The notes beneath the pieces were generated by a model. It did not search any database, was not told where the DNA came from, and was given only the letters and a program-made list of their open reading frames with translations. A stretch of DNA of 64,000 nucleotides from Dipodascopsis uninucleata var. uninucleata (Eukaryota > Ascomycota > Lipomycetes > Lipomycetales > Lipomycetaceae). Each line of letters begins with the position of its first letter. Within the stretch, counting starts at the first letter, position 1. Shown piece by piece: positions 21,760 to 31,949 of this stretch. The DNA lies in assembly GCA_030568195.1 (NCBI GenBank), contig JAJLTO010000016.1, forward strand, positions 186,001-250,000. The letters are read 5' to 3'. A program made the translations under genes and the position numbers.

Positions 21760-23517
21760 GCACTTTTATAAATATCATGTTGTCCTTTCTGAAATATGAA
21801 GAGGGTTGTAGTCTGGTTTTTTATAGCAATATACTCTAATATTGAATTGTATTATATAACTTGACTTCTATTATTGTTTCATGTCTAGTTTACATTAGCC
21901 GATTGTTCTATCCCGTTGGATAGTAACTTTTGCTTTAGGATGACTTCCGGTATCCAGTCTACAAGATGTCACCATGAGTAGTAGATTATAGTTAACATGG
22001 TTCTTCTTCTTGACATATAAAATATTTACGTAAGGCAATGTGCTCTAGACACTTGCTGTAGTGTCTTTTAAAATTTTCTTCTATCGTTTTTGCAGGCGCC
22101 ATTATTGGCTTCCGCCGAGTTCTTTGACGGCTTTTGGCGGGGGGAATTGTGTAGGTCACTCGGATGGTGAAGGGGAAAGGAGATCGCCGAACATTTATCT
22201 CCGCAATCAACCGCCAGCATTCTGGCCTCAAAGAGCATCCAACTCTTAAACAATCGAGCACGCAATATTAGAAGCTATGTTGAAGTTTTATACAGATTTT
22301 TGTTTGCAAAATGATGGACGACGGAGGAATATATCGTAGAGACGTAGGATTACATGTACTGAACACAGCAACAAACTGGGCCCCTCTTTATCTAGCGTAA
22401 CACATCGCGGAAACTATATAAGGAAATACTAAATACAGATACAAGCTTTGATAGAAATAGAAGCAAGGAGCACTTCTTCTATTATAAAATAAGTAACGAT
22501 TAATGCTGGTTTGTCTAAATAGGAACAGTCGGTGAAGAGCATTTTCCGTTTTCATTGTAAGGTGTAATAAGAACATGGTACATGTTCATTCTGGACAATA
22601 ATTCTTCTAGGCTTGAAGCTACAACATACTAACGTACGCAAATTAGTTTTTAAAAAGCGTTATAAACTGATTTGGTTATTCTTCTAACAACTGAATTTCC
22701 GGTTCAGCAGCAGTTTCATGTTCTAACTTGTTATTTGTATAACGGATCCTATATGCTATTCTTCTATATCTTAATTTTCATCTAAAATACCATCACTTTT
22801 TTCCCTGTATCATTTACTTCAGTCGCAATATCGTGCCGGTTTTCATATTTTCAAAAAGCATTGCTACAGAATAACAATTCACTGCAAGGTCCTGTAGAGA
22901 GTTCTGGTCGTCGTTCTCCGGAGAGCAGCAAAGAGAGCCAAACGTGACATAAACTCTAAAATAAGATGTTACACGAGCTAAATATCGACTCTTCGCTAAC
23001 CATATATAGTATCGCCCAGAATATAACCTCATCGCAATAATGAGCCGCAAGAAACTCTACGCTCTCAGCAGCTAAAAATTTTGTGTTCGGCCGGCGATGC
23101 CCGTAACAAGGGAGCAACAAAATGCACAGAACTCCGAGTACCTAAAACCAATGTATTTCAATAGTCGTTCTTGTGGTCCGTGACTAAAGAAAAATAAAAG
23201 TGAAATTTTTTTGTTTTTTAGGTGTAGAAAATTTCGTGTCTGATCTTCAAAAGTCTGAAGTATATATGAGGCACCGAAGGCAGTAGTCAGCTGTCTGACA
23301 AGATCGAGCATATGAAGGAATACTTATATAAATACTAATTCGTTCTATCTTCCATAGTAACCTCCTGCATTATCATCTGCATTCACCTTCATTTAGCTTT
23401 CTGAATTCGCATAGCATCCGCTTAAGATATCTGACCTGCATAGTCACCACAGATATAGATCAATCTGTACTGAAAGCGTAACAATCTCACCTGTTTTCAT
23501 ATACATATCCATATAAG
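21760..23517. other. 1.76-kb intergenic region without a gene
   Basis: The region lies downstream of dihydropyrimidinase and upstream of the MFS transporter (both +). Short ORFs on both strands show no recognisable family. No RNA gene or repeat was noted. Confidence 0.5.
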
Positions 23518-25203
23518 ATGGCAGTACAAGAGTCGGATGTTTTGATCCAGTTGGAGGACAACGAAATCCTCGATGAATCGGCTCCTCTACTTAGTCCAGA
23601 CACTGATACCTGCAGCAGCAACGATGTCGACGGAAAGTCAGTAGCTATCAGCACTCTTGACATAGAGATAAATGAAGACGAACAATTTGCTGCTAGGAGC
23701 ACATCGATAACGATCATTTTTGTGTCTCTCTATATCGGTGTTTTCTTGGCTGCTCTCGATGGTACAGTGATTGCCACACTTCTTGCGCACATCGCCTCAG
23801 AATTCCACGAATTCCGATCTGTGTCATGGGTCGCGACTGCCTACCTCATTGCTGTTGCCGCTTGTCAGCCTCTGTACGGAAAACTTTCCGACATTCTTGG
23901 TCGTAAACTATGTTTAATGTTCTCTAATATTTGTTTTGCCGTCGGCTGTATCTTTTGTGGTATAGCTACCAATGTCTGGGTCCTCGTGTTTGGTCGTATT
24001 GTTGCTGGTATCGGAGGTGCTGGCTTAACCTCCCTATCTGCGATCACTTTGAATGATTTGGTTCCTTTGCGTCAGCGCTCATTACTCCAGGGTATTGGCT
24101 CTGTTCTCTACAATGCTGGTGCTTCTATGGGTGGTGTGTTTGGAGGGTTTATCACTGACCGAATGGGCTGGCGTTGGGCTTTCTTGCTTCAGGTTCCGTT
24201 TGTTATCCTCTCTTCAATTGCTATCATGACCACTCTTGAAGAGAAGGCTACCAATGATTCTAACTCCGAGCGTGAACACAAGCTTTTAAGAATTGATTTT
24301 GCTGGGTCAATCACTTTAGTATTTTCGTTAGTTCTCTTCTTACTTGGCCTATCTATAGGTGGCAATTATGTTTCATGGACTTCCTTTCCGGTGTTTCTCA
24401 CAATGTTTCTTGGTTCTCTCTCCCTCGTTGCCTTTGTCTACATTGAGCTTTACATTGCTCGTGAGCCTATCATTCCGATGTCGCTTTTGAGTGATCGCTC
24501 TGTTTTTGGCGCATCATTTACTAACTGGCTTATCATGATGATCAATTATGCCCAACTTTTCTATGTGCCTATTTATTTTATTGCCATTCGTGGTATATCA
24601 CCAACACAGGCTGGTACTAACATGATTCCCAACTTCCTTGGTTCCGCTGTCGGAGCAATTTTCTCTGGTGTCTTCATGCGAACGACTGGTCGATACTGGT
24701 GGATTACAATGATTTCTGCAATTATCTTGACCGTTGGTTCTCTTCTTATCAATACTTATTCGTTAACCACTTCTAAGGCTGCTTTGATTTCCTATATTTT
24801 CCTTGGTGGTCTTGGATTTGGTGGCCTTCTTAACTGTACTTTGATTGCTATGATCGCTGCAGTGCCAAGAGATCTACAGGCTGTTACTACTGCTCTCCAA
24901 TACGGTTTCCGAGGTACTGGATCTACTGTTGGTGTTGCTGTTGCTTCTGCTATCTTCTCCAACGTTCTTACCAGACAGCTGAACGTTTACATCGTAGGAG
25001 AGCATAGCAAAGAGATTATTTCTCGTGTTTTAGACTCAGTTGAGGAGATTACGCTTATTCCAGAAGAATATAAACAGAGCGTTATTCAGGCCTACCTTGA
25101 TGCTTTCCATGGTGTCTTTTATTTTGCTGTTTTCCTTGCCGCACTTGTGATTGTCACATGTGGTATTATGAAGGAGTATCCTCTGCGAAGTTCGTTCAAA
25201 TAG
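23518..25203 (+). CDS. MFS transporter of the 14-TM DHA2 class, vacuolar basic amino acid (Vba/Fnx1) type
   Basis: A 561-residue intronless protein starting at an ATG. The cytosolic N-terminus (about 60 residues) is acidic and contains ESAPLLS, a dileucine-like vacuolar sorting signal. A hydrophobic domain of about 14 segments follows. It has the DHA-family motifs LDGTVIATLL in TM1, GKLSDILGRK in loop 2-3, GRIVAGIGGAGL in TM4 and GGVFGGFITDRMGWRWAF in TM5. This combination resembles S. pombe Fnx1/Fnx2 and S. cerevisiae Vba proteins, which import lysine, histidine or arginine into vacuoles. A plasma-membrane multidrug exporter of the same class is the main alternative. The family is sure; the substrate is inferred. 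Confidence 0.85.
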   Translation: MAVQESDVLIQLEDNEILDESAPLLSPDTDTCSSNDVDGKSVAISTLDIEINEDEQFAARSTSITIIFVSLYIGVFLAALDGTVIATLLAHIASEFHEFRSVSWVATAYLIAVAACQPLYGKLSDILGRKLCLMFSNICFAVGCIFCGIATNVWVLVFGRIVAGIGGAGLTSLSAITLNDLVPLRQRSLLQGIGSVLYNAGASMGGVFGGFITDRMGWRWAFLLQVPFVILSSIAIMTTLEEKATNDSNSEREHKLLRIDFAGSITLVFSLVLFLLGLSIGGNYVSWTSFPVFLTMFLGSLSLVAFVYIELYIAREPIIPMSLLSDRSVFGASFTNWLIMMINYAQLFYVPIYFIAIRGISPTQAGTNMIPNFLGSAVGAIFSGVFMRTTGRYWWITMISAIILTVGSLLINTYSLTTSKAALISYIFLGGLGFGGLLNCTLIAMIAAVPRDLQAVTTALQYGFRGTGSTVGVAVASAIFSNVLTRQLNVYIVGEHSKEIISRVLDSVEEITLIPEEYKQSVIQAYLDAFHGVFYFAVFLAALVIVTCGIMKEYPLRSSFK

Positions 25204-25752
25204 GAGCTTGACTGTTTTCATTCCTAATGACAGCGAGTTCTCATACAACTACATTGCGCTTAACTTTAAATTAATGCACATTTTGGGATATGCTTTGTTT
25301 CCTATATTGCTTTTTGTTTTTCGGAAAAAAAAATCGTTTCGTTGGTTGTGGGGTCTGGTTGGATGTCTGATATCTTTTTTGGCAAATATGCATACATGTT
25401 ACCTTTTTATATATGTATATACATGCACATATGCGCGTCTGTCTTTTTCTTTAGAAATATGCATTGATTTCATAATAAAATATACTATATAGAATGTTCA
25501 AATATCTTTGTTTCAAGGTCACTTGTCGTGCTTTTTAAATGCTTGTAATTGTGTCGAAATAAGCTACATAACCTCATTTCCAAGTCCTATGATACGGTTT
25601 GGCAATTAACTTCCCAGTTGTAAGTTGGACCTTAGAATTAACAATATTTACTATTGAAGCAGAATATACAGTAGAATTTTCATCGCTCAGTGAAAACTTA
25701 TTTCGAAAATTTTAAAATTCCTGTCTTATTCATCATTTAAACAGAAGCTACA
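25204..25752. other. Intergenic region
   Basis: AT-rich 3' flank of the MFS gene and promoter of the acetyltransferase gene. A 94-codon ORF at its left side is low-complexity and hydrophobic and is not supported. Confidence 0.5.
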
Positions 25753-26355
25753 ATGCAGGAGCAGAAAAAATCACCAATTCGTAGAGGGACTATCGAAGAT
25801 GTTCCTTACATTATGGTAAGCCAGTTTGGAGCGGTCTGTATTCAACAGTACGAACAACGAACATATCTAACAATAAAGCTTCACTTTTGTCCCATTTTAT
25901 AGCAATTCATCAAAGAATTGGCAGAATATGAAAAGGAATCTCATAAGGTTCTTGCGACTGAGGATAAGTTGCGATCCACGCTCTTTGAACGCGAACATCC
26001 ATACGCAAAGGTTTTGATCGCTGAGACTCCAGAAGGTATCCCGGCCGGATTTGCACTCTACTTTTACAATTATTCTACGTGGAATGGAAAGCCTGGTATC
26101 TATTTAGAAGACTTGTATGTTCAGTCAGCACATCGTCGCAATAACTATGGTTCAGCACTTCTCTTTGCTCTCGCCGAAGAACTTGTTGAGATTGATGGTG
26201 GCAGACTCGAGTGGTCGGTGCTCAAGTGGAATACTCCTTCAATAGCTTTCTACAAGTCGCTTGGTGCTGTTCCTATGACTGAATGGGATCTAATGCGAGT
26301 TGACGGGGATAAAATTGCCGCTCTTGCAAAGCGTTCCCCAGGAATCAACAAGTAG
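25753..26355 (+). CDS. GNAT acetyltransferase, diamine/spermidine N1-acetyltransferase (SSAT)-like
   Basis: Two exons, 25753-25815 and 25903-26355, encode 171 residues. The 87-nt intron starts GTAAGC, has TCTAAC at 25866-25871 and ends TAG. The first exon provides the beta-strand IRRGTIEDVPYIM that starts every GNAT fold; the second continues QFIKELAEYE. The acetyl-CoA loop is in LYVQSAHRRNNYGSALL (R/Q-x-x-G/A type). Other family marks are YLEDLYV, WNTPSIAFYKSLGA and the length, equal to the 171 residues of human SSAT. Related bacterial GNATs with this pattern acetylate other amines, so polyamine specificity is inferred. It probably works in the cytosol. Confidence 0.85.
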
Positions 26356-26665
26356 ATAATGATGTTGGATAATACTGAAGCAACCTGGCTTACCTCGACG
26401 ATATTATTTTAGCAAGAGAGGTTCAATGTGTATAGAAGTTGCCTATAGACATTATTATTGGCCCCACATGAAATCTAGCCATTACTAGATCGCAGATGCG
26501 AAAAAATGGTCAAATACGTGGCCAGTGCTTGATGCTGATCTTGTTCACAATCATAAACTAATTTTTAAACTTTCCTTTTCATTTCATAGCTGTTTCCATT
26601 TTCACTTCCCAGCTAGTGTATTTCATGTATAGTTTCCATCTTCATATAGAGATCGATTCGCCAAA
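26356..26665. other. Short intergenic region
   Basis: 3' flank of the acetyltransferase and promoter of the DUF4336 gene. Nothing else is seen. Confidence 0.5.
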
Positions 26666-27581
26666 ATGTCAGACTTCGCCAATGCGCTGGACTCAATAGT
26701 TACCAGATCTTTTGGTAATGGATTAAAGACTCTGTCTTGTCCGTTCTCAAGATTTGGTAGGTTTGATATTGGTGCTCGCCAAACAATTCTTACAGTACAA
26801 AGTTCAGAGAAGCTCGCAGAGCCCTTTGCAGTCGTCATTTCGCCATTACCATTTACAGAAGAATCAGCCAAAGCGCTCGGTAGTCTCACTGTTAAATATA
26901 TAGTTTCACCAAATTTAGTCCATTTCATGGGTATCAACGATTGGAAAGAGAAGTTCCCCGATGCTAAGATTATTGGTTCAGACTTGCTACAGTCGAAGGC
27001 GAAGTCTCTCAAGCACAAGGTGGATATACCACTTTCAGAAGCGCACGGTAATAAACTCTTGACACCTGCTGACTTAAGGATATCTGACATCGCCGAAGGA
27101 GAACTGAAATTCGTGTATTTTGCTAATGCGCAGAGTCGGGAGCTCGTAGTCTATCACGGACCATCCAAGAGCATTGCTACTGCTGACATGCTCTTCAATA
27201 TGCCATGCATCGAGCAGTATTCTGCTTCTAGTAAAACACCAAATAACGGCTTTTTTCTGAGCTGGATACTCAAAACCTTTAATGCTTACGACAATCTAAA
27301 CAAGTCACTTCCAGCTATGATGATTTCGGACAAAAAGAAGTGAGTACATTCTTTAGTGTATTCTCTCTATGATTCTCTTGAAAAGTGATGTTAGAATATA
27401 CTTTCGTTTACTAACTTATTCTTCCTTCCATTTTTTATGGGAGCCAAACTGTAGGAAATACAAAGGTGGTATTAAGGCACTCTCAAGCTTGGATTTTGAC
27501 AAAATTATTGTTTGCCATGGAGAAACTATGGTCATAGATGCTAAGAAACGCTTTTTGTTCATTTTTAGAGACCATCTCTAA
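26666..27581 (+). CDS. DUF4336 protein, metallo-beta-lactamase-like fold (two exons)
   Basis: Exons 26666-27339 and 27455-27581 encode 266 residues. The 115-nt intron starts GTGAGT, has a perfect TACTAAC at 27409-27415 and ends TAG. The order of motifs fits the DUF4336 family found in fungi and bacteria: TVQSSEKL, VVISPLPFTEES, KYIVSPNLVHFMGINDWKEKFPDAKIIG, ATADMLFNMP, and, from exon 2, FDKIIVCHGETM near the end. This is a metallo-beta-lactamase-like arrangement in which His in NLVHFMGI, Asp in ATADMLF and His in CHGE could bind metal. Activity of the family is unknown. The Leu/Phe-rich ending is supported only by splicing. Confidence 0.8.
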
Positions 27582-28160
27582 CTCAATGTTCAGTTTAATT
27601 TACAAGTAAAGGAACCGACCACATATCTTTTCTTTTTATGACATTCAAGGCTTCGATTTTTAATACTGTTTAGTTATACTTACGCCTGCTTCATTGTACT
27701 GCTAATTCTTCATATTTACTGTATGCTTGTTTATCTAGTTAGCCTTCATCGGGCTTCCTGTCTCCTGCGCCTCATATTCAGCCTTTGGCTAGTGTCCCCA
27801 CAAAACACCATTAAGCCATACTATGCAAGCTTTTTTAAAGAGATCAGTTTCTTGTCCTTTCTAGAAACAGATAAAAAGCAAGACTGTTTTTGCGTAGTAA
27901 TGGCTCTCCTTGTATTCGATGTCTCCACTTGATAAGGTGACGTCAGTTACCCGGCTTTCTTATCCGTCCTTCGAATACGGCCAAAAAAACGTCATCGATG
28001 ATTTTCAGTCAGTTTGTCGTCTTTATCCAAAAATTTATTCTGAACATAGAGACTGTATCGCCTGGCAGACACAATTACGAACGATAGAATTTGCCGGGCG
28101 AGACGTAGGGGTATCCATAGATAAACTATATGATATTGCCATAACCAGGTGACGCAAAAG
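27582..28160. promoter_or_regulatory. Upstream region of the SPO71-like gene
   Basis: The 580-bp gap between the DUF4336 gene and the SPO71-like start. It contains an ATG-initiated 77-codon ORF (27919-28152), listed separately, that ends eight bases before the SPO71-like ATG. No promoter element stands out. Confidence 0.4.
27919..28152 (+). CDS. Possible upstream ORF or small hypothetical protein
   Basis: An ATG-started ORF of 77 codons whose TGA lies just before the SPO71-like ATG at 28161, in a different frame. The peptide (RLSYPSFEYGQKNVIDDF..., ...DVGVSIDKLYDIAITR) is not low-complexity and has a coding-like composition, but I recognise no family. It could be a regulatory upstream ORF, a 5' exon joined by an intron that I cannot place, or chance. 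Confidence 0.25.
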   Translation: MSPLDKVTSVTRLSYPSFEYGQKNVIDDFQSVCRLYPKIYSEHRDCIAWQTQLRTIEFAGRDVGVSIDKLYDIAITR

Positions 28161-31100
28161 ATGGCATCCAGATACTTCCCTACAATACAAGAGGAAGGTG
28201 CTGATCACCGTTCTTTGCCAGATACTGTGGTTACTACTGATGATTACCCATTCACAGCATTCAGACTATCGCATGGTTCGGCACAGCATCTAAACTTAAC
28301 AACGCGATCGGTGTTCATGGGACCATTTCCATCAGACTGGCTGAGACGGCATCAAAAAGAATGGCTTGCTCGTGTGTCGCGATCAAATGACGAAGCCTTT
28401 CGATCTGCTTGGTCGTCTGCATTTCCAGATAGCAGCGCAGTTCCTCCTCCTGCACCTGTTTCATCCAGCAAAGGCGCATCTCGGCCCATATCGATATCGG
28501 GAAAGAGTAAAGCAAGCACTTCCATGGAGAGGCATACGGCGGATATGGCTAGTAGACCACCAATAGGCGGCGTTCGAACACCAATTCTAGGAACGCCAAA
28601 GCGGAAGCAGTTAAGCAGATCTGGAAGCTCGCATATTCAAATTACTCTGAACTCTCCTAAAGAAAGCATAGCAGGCCCATCAAATATTACAGGGCAAGCT
28701 TCATCGAGAGTTTCGTCATCATATGACGATGCTAAGTCACATTTCACAGAGATTGGATCCCAGAACAACACACCGGTCGGCACACCTCCACAGTCGAAAT
28801 TTATGGAGCATAAAGCTGGAGGCATCAATAATAGCATCACCACTGCTCCATTTACTCGTTATGACGAAGATACTGTAATATATAGTGATAAGATCAGAGG
28901 TCGTTCTACTGCCAGCTTAAATATTAACGGAGCCAGCAGCGAACGAGGTCGTGGTCGGGATTCCAGATCACCTTTCGCGCCTTCCAGTTTCACGTCAAAT
29001 CAAACATTTATCACCGCTGACGAGTTATCAAGAGTGGCATCTTCGCGCGGTCGGGATAGCTCAAGTTCCTGTGAATCTTCATTGAGACAGCGCTCGCATT
29101 CTCAGGATAGTGGGTTGACCATTAGACCTAGTCGGTCAGCCGCTGCGATCCCAGGACCAGTGGCTGTATCTACGGAGAGTCTGGCTAGCCATATTGGCTA
29201 TGAAACTGAAAGAATTGTTCCTCATTTTCATTCAGATGCACCAGAAATGGCTGTCGAGACTCTGAACTTGATTTTACAACGCGATCGTCAGAGTCGCAGT
29301 CGCTTACGTAGTGATCGCAGTACATCCCGAGGGTCGCGAAGTCAGTCAAGGGAGCCTCTTCTCCCTAGTGGAAGTGAGCTTGACCGTGATCACTTGGCTT
29401 TAAATGGTAATCAGGGAGGAAATGGAGGAGAAGCTAGTGAAGACACGGCGTCTTCTAGTGATGATGATGATGATGATGACCACTCTAGCCACTCTAGTAA
29501 TGATTCTCATGATGGTAGGTCGATGGAGTTTCAATTTGGCAATCAGAACCATAGAGTAAGAGATCTACATGACGTAGAAGATGTCAACAGATTAGAAAGT
29601 AGGCAGAAGCTGAATCAGACAAGTTTCATAGGTTTGCTATGTTCAAATATTTTCCATGACAGTACTGTTTCTAACAAGCAGCAATTCATGGCTCACTTGA
29701 AGCCTGGCCAAGTCGTCAAAGTCGATCGTGTACTCATGAGTTTGAAGTCGACAAAGGCACTGTCATTGCCTTCTGAATTCAATGAGAGTGATCATGTGCA
29801 TCTTAATGTCGTGGAGCGTGCGAGAGAGTACATCGCTGTTGCTCGTTACACGCAACACGTGGATGTTCCTTTTGTATTCCAGCTGTACAAAACACAAACC
29901 GTACCATACGCAACGACGGAATTTCCTGCAAGTTCTCTTGCATACACAATTCCCCTAACAAAGAATAGTGTCTTTGTAAATTTATTTTCATCTCTGGATA
30001 AGTCTATTGTTCTCTGGTCATCTGATGTGGAGAAATCCGTAACGAAGCTATATATCATGCGATTTCATTCACCATCTATAAGTGTTGCTTGGTATGGTTT
30101 CTTGCGAAGTGTTCTTGGTGGTAAAGTTGTGCGTGATATCATAGTACAAGTTCCAGACCTTGATATGTCACTGAAAATCATGATTCCCTGGGGCAAGATA
30201 CAAAAATATGTGACCCGAAGACTGGACAATCCAACTTTGTCGGACTTACCGGCGCACGACGAATTACCACCTATGGCTATATCAGAGTTCATTGTTAAGA
30301 CTGCATTTGATCTTTTGAGACGTGTACCTGATTTTCGAAATATAGTAAAGCGCTGGCAAGAGAGCGATGACCACATGAGTTTAGCTTGGAGGCGATATGA
30401 TAGAATTGAATGGGCACCTGAAATGACTGCTGAGCATATGTATGCAGCATGGTCTCTCCGTCGAACACATGAACTCGAGCTTAGACCGAAGGTTCACTAC
30501 CCCACTTCTGCCATTATACCTACAGATAGATCCAAATCTATTGCGGAGCCACCCCCCATTGAAGGCTTTTTGATTCGCTTAACACAATATTCTGGTACAC
30601 AGAAGCAATTTGGTCGTCTATTCTTCAAACAGTTTTATTTTATGACACACGACAACCTGCTGTTATTTTGTCGACCACATCATGCGTCACCTCCACCGTT
30701 TGAGAAGCCATTTAGCATGACTGATCGATCAGGAACGAAAATGTTTGTACATGAATTTACACCGTATCCGTTAACTCCAGACGGAAAAGAGATATCATGG
30801 CTTGATAGTAGTTCAAAGTTAGACTCTAATGCTGTCCGCAAGCTCGATGATATAGCTTTATCTGAAATGTATCGAAGATTGTATCAAATTCTAAGATCGA
30901 ATGGATTTGTTGATCTGTGTGATGTCGACGAAATCAGACCAGTGAAGAGAAAGAATGACACGGATGAGAATATTGGAGTTGGCAATGGTCCAGACTTCAA
31001 TCAGCCTGCACGAAATGAAAGTCTGAACAGCGAAGATGGAACGATTAATGAATTTGATGATGAGAGAGTATTTGAACTTGTACTCAAGTCAGGTCTCATT

Positions 31101-31949
31101 ATTCGACTGCTGTCCTTCAACAAACTTACTCGTGATGAGTGGATTTCTCGGCTGACGGCTTTACGTGATTATTGGCGGTTACGCACAGAGGGAGATTCAC
31201 GCGCGATGATAGCAGTCAAGGCAGATAACCTTTCTCAGCTGCACATTGATGAAGAGATGGAGTCGCAAATTGGTGAGTCTGCGTCTAAGTGGGAGGCTCT
31301 TAGAGGTGTGGCGGATCCACAAATCTACAATGTCTGTACATTGGGATTTTGTCGCAGCATTACAATCAAGGGCCCCCTATTTTTCAAGGTCCGGAAGCAA
31401 GCGACATTCCGTCAAAGCTATATTGTCGTATGCCATGGCCATTTAATTATATATGAGAATCAAGTGCGAGCGCGAACCGGCGTTGAGGTTCCAAAAATAT
31501 ATCGAAAGAAGAGAGAGATCATATCTTTACGCGACTGCTATGTGTACTCTGGAATCATTACTGAACAGGATTTGCTGACACAAAATGTCTCGTTTGCGAA
31601 TGGGCCTGGAATGTATTCTCTGCCACGAATCTATCGTGATGGTACGACCGCTTCCGATGACGAATTCTCACGCTGCTTTGTTATCTGGCGCGCGCGTAAA
31701 ACAGAACACATACCGTCATACAGTGGCAAGGCATTTGCCAAGTGGTATAGGTCAAAACATAAGAAGACGATTGCACCTGATTGTGATTTGTTCTATTCGA
31801 TCGACAAACTTGGTGTGTCGGGAACTGGCTTACTGTTTATGGCTCGATCCCGAATGGAGAAAGAACGATGGGTTTCGGTTCTTACACAGGAAATTGGCCG
31901 TACGAGGGAGTCGTCTATATCATTGCATGATTTAAATGAGTATGTGTAA
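28161..31949 (+). CDS. SPO71: Spo71/Mug56-like protein with two PH domains
   Basis: A 1262-residue intronless protein. The first 450 residues are Ser/Arg-rich and disordered, with an acidic DDDDDD tract near residue 440. From about residue 490 a conserved region follows (SFIGLLCSNIFHDS, ERAREYIAVARYTQHVDVPFVFQLYKT). Then come two PH-like domains: one from IEGFLIRL (about 799) to YWRLR and one from KGPLFFKVRKQATFRQSY (about 1070) to the C-terminus. This layout and length match S. cerevisiae Spo71 (1245 residues) and S. pombe Mug56. Spo71 recruits the lipid-transfer protein Vps13 to the prospore membrane during sporulation. I chose the ATG at 28161; the in-frame GTG four codons upstream is not used in yeast. 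The assignment rests on recalled family patterns. Confidence 0.7.
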   Translation: MASRYFPTIQEEGADHRSLPDTVVTTDDYPFTAFRLSHGSAQHLNLTTRSVFMGPFPSDWLRRHQKEWLARVSRSNDEAFRSAWSSAFPDSSAVPPPAPVSSSKGASRPISISGKSKASTSMERHTADMASRPPIGGVRTPILGTPKRKQLSRSGSSHIQITLNSPKESIAGPSNITGQASSRVSSSYDDAKSHFTEIGSQNNTPVGTPPQSKFMEHKAGGINNSITTAPFTRYDEDTVIYSDKIRGRSTASLNINGASSERGRGRDSRSPFAPSSFTSNQTFITADELSRVASSRGRDSSSSCESSLRQRSHSQDSGLTIRPSRSAAAIPGPVAVSTESLASHIGYETERIVPHFHSDAPEMAVETLNLILQRDRQSRSRLRSDRSTSRGSRSQSREPLLPSGSELDRDHLALNGNQGGNGGEASEDTASSSDDDDDDDHSSHSSNDSHDGRSMEFQFGNQNHRVRDLHDVEDVNRLESRQKLNQTSFIGLLCSNIFHDSTVSNKQQFMAHLKPGQVVKVDRVLMSLKSTKALSLPSEFNESDHVHLNVVERAREYIAVARYTQHVDVPFVFQLYKTQTVPYATTEFPASSLAYTIPLTKNSVFVNLFSSLDKSIVLWSSDVEKSVTKLYIMRFHSPSISVAWYGFLRSVLGGKVVRDIIVQVPDLDMSLKIMIPWGKIQKYVTRRLDNPTLSDLPAHDELPPMAISEFIVKTAFDLLRRVPDFRNIVKRWQESDDHMSLAWRRYDRIEWAPEMTAEHMYAAWSLRRTHELELRPKVHYPTSAIIPTDRSKSIAEPPPIEGFLIRLTQYSGTQKQFGRLFFKQFYFMTHDNLLLFCRPHHASPPPFEKPFSMTDRSGTKMFVHEFTPYPLTPDGKEISWLDSSSKLDSNAVRKLDDIALSEMYRRLYQILRSNGFVDLCDVDEIRPVKRKNDTDENIGVGNGPDFNQPARNESLNSEDGTINEFDDERVFELVLKSGLIIRLLSFNKLTRDEWISRLTALRDYWRLRTEGDSRAMIAVKADNLSQLHIDEEMESQIGESASKWEALRGVADPQIYNVCTLGFCRSITIKGPLFFKVRKQATFRQSYIVVCHGHLIIYENQVRARTGVEVPKIYRKKREIISLRDCYVYSGIITEQDLLTQNVSFANGPGMYSLPRIYRDGTTASDDEFSRCFVIWRARKTEHIPSYSGKAFAKWYRSKHKKTIAPDCDLFYSIDKLGVSGTGLLFMARSRMEKERWVSVLTQEIGRTRESSISLHDLNEYV

